Notes under the pieces: generated by a model
What the model saw: only the letters and a program-made list of their open reading frames with translations
Told to the model about the DNA's origin: nothing
Database searches by the model: none
Made by a program: the position numbers and the translations under genes
Shown here: in pieces, positions 61,623 through 64,000 of the stretch
Layout: every line of letters starts with the position of its first letter
Numbering within the stretch: the first letter of the stretch is position 1
Assembly (NCBI RefSeq): GCF_005869225.1
Contig: NZ_SWFP01000001.1
Location: 124,001 to 188,000 of the forward strand
Reading direction: 5' to 3'
Source of the DNA: Dyadobacter bucti
GTDB taxonomy: Bacteria > Bacteroidota > Bacteroidia > Cytophagales > Spirosomataceae
Length of the DNA stretch: 64,000 nt

Positions 61623-62357
61623 ATGAAAATCCTGGTAACAAACGACGACGGAATATACAGCCCCGGCATTGCTGCACTTGCTAAAATTGCGGCAAGGTTC
61701 GGCGAGGTCAAAATTGTGGCACCCGATGTCGAGCAATCTTCTATGGGGCATGCGATCACCGCTTCGAGACCACTTTCCTATAAAAAATCCCCGGTAGATT
61801 TCGGTGGAATTGATGCGTACCGCGTCAATGGTACACCTGCCGACTGCGTGGCGTTGGGACAGCATCTGTGGGAAAAAACCGACGTGGTGTTGTCGGGCAT
61901 CAACATGGGGCCCAACCTGGGAAATGCCATGTGGCATTCGGGCACGTTGGCTGCGGCCAAGCAGGCTGTGTTGTTTGGCATCAAGGGAATTGCCCTGAGC
62001 ACGCCCACTGACGTTGAGCCCGATTTCGATGTCCTCGACCCATTTGTGGAAAAGGCCCTGGAACTTCTTTTTAACAATCCGCACTTAAATCTGGTCAATG
62101 TGAATTTCCCGCATAACCCGCTCGGCGTAAGATGGACCCGGCAATCGGTGCGGTTATACGATAATAAGATTGTCCCCGGTCTGGACCCGATGGGGAGAAA
62201 GCATTACTGGTTCACCGTAGTGCCTCTGGAAGCAGCCGAAGAAGGGACTGACCGGTGGGCAATCGAGAATAATTTTGTATCCATCACACCACTCCGGCTC
62301 GACCTCACCAACGAGGCAGAACTGGTAAAAGCACAGCTGGCTAACCCAATTGTGTAA
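61623..62357 (+). CDS. surE: 5'/3'-nucleotidase SurE
   Basis: This 244-residue phosphatase dephosphorylates nucleoside monophosphates and short polyphosphates. It starts with the metal site M-K-I-L-V-T-N-D-D-G (Asp8 and Asp9), then V-V-A-P-D-x-E-Q-S-S-M-G near residue 37 and G-I-N-M-G-P-N-L-G near 94. The ATG at 61623 is chosen over Met codons at 61599 and 61209 because it matches the universal SurE N terminus. The longer frame only reads back through the lipid kinase gene. Confidence 0.95.
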   Translation: MKILVTNDDGIYSPGIAALAKIAARFGEVKIVAPDVEQSSMGHAITASRPLSYKKSPVDFGGIDAYRVNGTPADCVALGQHLWEKTDVVLSGINMGPNLGNAMWHSGTLAAAKQAVLFGIKGIALSTPTDVEPDFDVLDPFVEKALELLFNNPHLNLVNVNFPHNPLGVRWTRQSVRLYDNKIVPGLDPMGRKHYWFTVVPLEAAEEGTDRWAIENNFVSITPLRLDLTNEAELVKAQLANPIV

Positions 62358-62375
62358 GTTCAAAAAACAGCGATC

Positions 62376-62418
62376 ATCCTGTCCGCACGAAGCATTTGTT
62401 TCAGGACAGGATTTTTTG
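62376..62418 (+). terminator. Terminator after surE
   Basis: The stem ATCCTGTCC / GGACAGGAT (62376-62384 with 62404-62412) has a 19-nt loop and is followed by a T run. Confidence 0.8.
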
Positions 62419-62529
62419 TTTCAAGTCTTTGTCGTTGATTTAAGGGGTAGAATGGCAAAAAAACAGTCTTATTGCCAGACACGCGTTTTTTACTAATCCT
62501 GAATCCTGAGAAACCCCTTAGTCCTCACT

Positions 62530-63834
62530 ATGAAACAAACCAAAACTGGCAATTATCGTTGGGTCATTTGTGCTTTATTATTCTTTGCTACCACAATCAA
62601 TTACATCGACAGGCAAATTCTGGGTCTCCTCAAACCCACTCTTGAAATTGAATTTAACTGGTCCGAGTCCGACTACGCTAATATTGTAATGGTTTTTGCC
62701 GGCTGCTATGCGCTGGGATACGTGATCTTCGGGAACTTTATCGACAAAATCGGTTCCAAACTGGGATATTCCATTTCCATTATTGTCTGGAGTATTGCCG
62801 CGATATTGCACGCTTTTGTCAAAAGCACATTTGGTTTTGGTGCTGTACGCGCACTTTTAGGTTTGGGAGAGGCGGGTAACTTTCCTGCCGCGGTAAAAGC
62901 TACAGCGGAATGGTTTCCCAAGCGTGAACGGGCGCTCGCCACCGGGATCTTCAACTCCGGCACAAGCATTGGCGCGGTAGCCGCCCCGATACTCGTGCCC
63001 TGGCTGTTAGGCGCATACGGCTGGCAGGAGGCATTTCTGATCACCGGAGCGCTCGGATTTATCTGGCTGATTTTCTGGTGGTTATTTTATGAAATTCCGT
63101 CGCGGCATAAAAAAGTTACCCAAGAAGAATTTGAATATATCCATAGTGATAATGAAGTAGTGGCGTCTGAAAACGAAAAGCCAATCCAATGGGGCAAACT
63201 GCTTCAGTTGAAACAGACCTGGGTTTTTATCGTAGGCAAGCTGCTCACCGATCCGATCTGGTGGTTTTTTCTGTTCTGGCTGCCTTCCTATTTTGCAACC
63301 ACATTCTCTCTCGACCTTAAAAAGCCAAGCCTTCACCTGGCCATTGTTTACACCGCTACTACATTCGGCAGCATTGGCGGCGGATATTTATCATCCTACC
63401 TGATCCGTCGTGGCTGGGCACCATTACGTGCCAGAAAAACGACGCTTTTGATTGTTGCATTTGCAGTTCTGCCCATTATCCTCGCGCAGTTTGCAACGGA
63501 TATCTGGGTGGCTGTAGGTATTATCAGCCTTGCTACTGCGGCCCACCAGGCGTGGAGTGCGAATATTTTTACCATCGTTTCCGATATTTTTCCAAAAAGG
63601 GCGGTAAGCTCCGTGGTAGGTATCGGCGGCATGGCAGGATCCATCGGCTCTACGCTTTTCCCGCTTCTGGTAGGCTTTCTGCTGGATTATTACAAAGCGG
63701 CGGGCAACATTGGCGCTGGTTACAATATCCTCTTTATTATTTGCGGACTGGCCTATTTTGTCGCGTGGTCAATTATTCAATTCCTTACTTCACGCATGAA
63801 ACCTGTTGAAGATTCGTTAAACGAAATGAAATAA
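62530..63834 (+). CDS. MFS transporter, hexuronate/anion-cation symporter type (ExuT-like)
   Basis: This 434-residue protein has twelve predicted TM helices and the ACS-family signature: T-I-N-Y-I-D-R-Q-I-L-G-L-L near residue 20, G-L-G-E-A-G-N-F-P-A-A-V-K near 112, W-F-P-K-R-E-R-A-L-A-T-G-I-F-N near 128, and G-I-G-G-M-A-G near 364. Relatives bring in hexuronates or galactonate with protons. The gene after it encodes a lipoprotein cut off by the window edge, so its pathway is not visible here. Confidence 0.88.
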   Translation: MKQTKTGNYRWVICALLFFATTINYIDRQILGLLKPTLEIEFNWSESDYANIVMVFAGCYALGYVIFGNFIDKIGSKLGYSISIIVWSIAAILHAFVKSTFGFGAVRALLGLGEAGNFPAAVKATAEWFPKRERALATGIFNSGTSIGAVAAPILVPWLLGAYGWQEAFLITGALGFIWLIFWWLFYEIPSRHKKVTQEEFEYIHSDNEVVASENEKPIQWGKLLQLKQTWVFIVGKLLTDPIWWFFLFWLPSYFATTFSLDLKKPSLHLAIVYTATTFGSIGGGYLSSYLIRRGWAPLRARKTTLLIVAFAVLPIILAQFATDIWVAVGIISLATAAHQAWSANIFTIVSDIFPKRAVSSVVGIGGMAGSIGSTLFPLLVGFLLDYYKAAGNIGAGYNILFIICGLAYFVAWSIIQFLTSRMKPVEDSLNEMK

Positions 63835-63909
63835 GCGGGAACTTGCGAAAACCCCGAAATGCCGGAGGTCACTCCTATCTACCAATTTAATGACAGACAA
63901 ACTTCTAAC

Positions 63910-64000
63910 ATGAAAAAGTACCGTTATTCCCTTCTTTTTCTGACCATTTCTTTCACGTTAATTTATTGCAAAACCAATAAACAAACCATTTCCAAACAAC
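63910..64000 (+). CDS. Start of a putative lipoprotein, truncated by the window edge
   Basis: Thirty codons are visible. M-K-K-Y-R-Y-S-L-L-F-L-T-I-S-F-T-L-I-Y-C looks like a type II signal peptide with the lipid-modified Cys at position 20, then a polar K-T-N-K-Q. The product cannot be named. It starts 75 bp after the ExuT-like gene and may be cotranscribed. Confidence 0.6.
   Translation, partial: MKKYRYSLLFLTISFTLIYCKTNKQTISKQ

Noticed and set aside
62439..62521. Inverted TAAGGGGT / ACCCCTTA before the ExuT-like gene
   Set aside because: The 8-bp arms are about 67 bp apart with no supporting structure, so chance is likely.

Overview
The window looks like chromosomal DNA from a gliding-type member of the Bacteroidota, most likely order Cytophagales and close to Dyadobacter/Spirosomaceae. 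The evidence is a GldC gliding protein, a type III glutamine synthetase (GlnN), the long form of IspG, a BBP2-type porin beside AmtB, FucP-type sugar transport, Tat-exported Gfo/Idh and TIM-barrel proteins, no clear Shine-Dalgarno sequences, and repeated -7 boxes of the Bacteroidetes form TAnnTTTG. The genus is an inference from gene content. I saw no rRNA, tRNA, CRISPR array, prophage or insertion sequence. Nearly all genes look intact.

Layout: 1-6.6 kb carries the end of a CDF metal exporter, a secreted sugar-isomerase-like protein, folE plus a pterin synthase on the minus strand, and a probable amino-sugar block (GH109 glycosidase, FucP-like transporter, GHMP kinase). 6.7-16 kb has long-form ispG, small conserved genes, gldC, cinA, a lone E2 acyltransferase, a deoxynucleotidase and an OmpR-type two-component system. 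16-29 kb holds a desaturase, rsmE, and a nitrogen-assimilation region: eukaryote-like glutamine synthetase (GSII), an acidic unknown protein, GSIII (glnN), then porin and amtB, with an LTA-synthase-like protein and mtaB between.

29-39.3 kb has a dicluster ferredoxin and acyl-CoA reductase, then a run of two divergent esterases, an ATP-grasp ligase, a GCS2-type carboxylate-amine ligase, a class I glutamine amidotransferase, a second (probably circularly permuted) ATP-grasp-like protein, a class III aminotransferase and an aldose epimerase. This looks like a small amide/peptide metabolite pathway of unknown product and is the most interesting protein-level system here. 39-64 kb is mostly housekeeping (trxA, dnaE, trpS, prs, bL25, pdxA, yicC, surE), with a toxin-antitoxin pair, an orphan lipoprotein histidine kinase, an MMPL exporter, an Anbu-type proteasome-like peptidase, a ferredoxin/ferredoxin reductase pair, a lipid kinase and a hexuronate-type MFS transporter.

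The most unusual non-coding signal is a pair of elements (about 1306-1438 and 16108-16325) made of degenerate 10-bp units with the core T-D-G-T-C-A. The orientation inverts at a central hairpin. Both sit between convergent genes. They match no repeat class I can name. Other structure includes a 58-bp perfect palindrome (26290-26347), a pair of REP-like hairpins that supplies a stop codon (9303-9376), and a 12-bp inverted repeat upstream of the porin/amtB operon.
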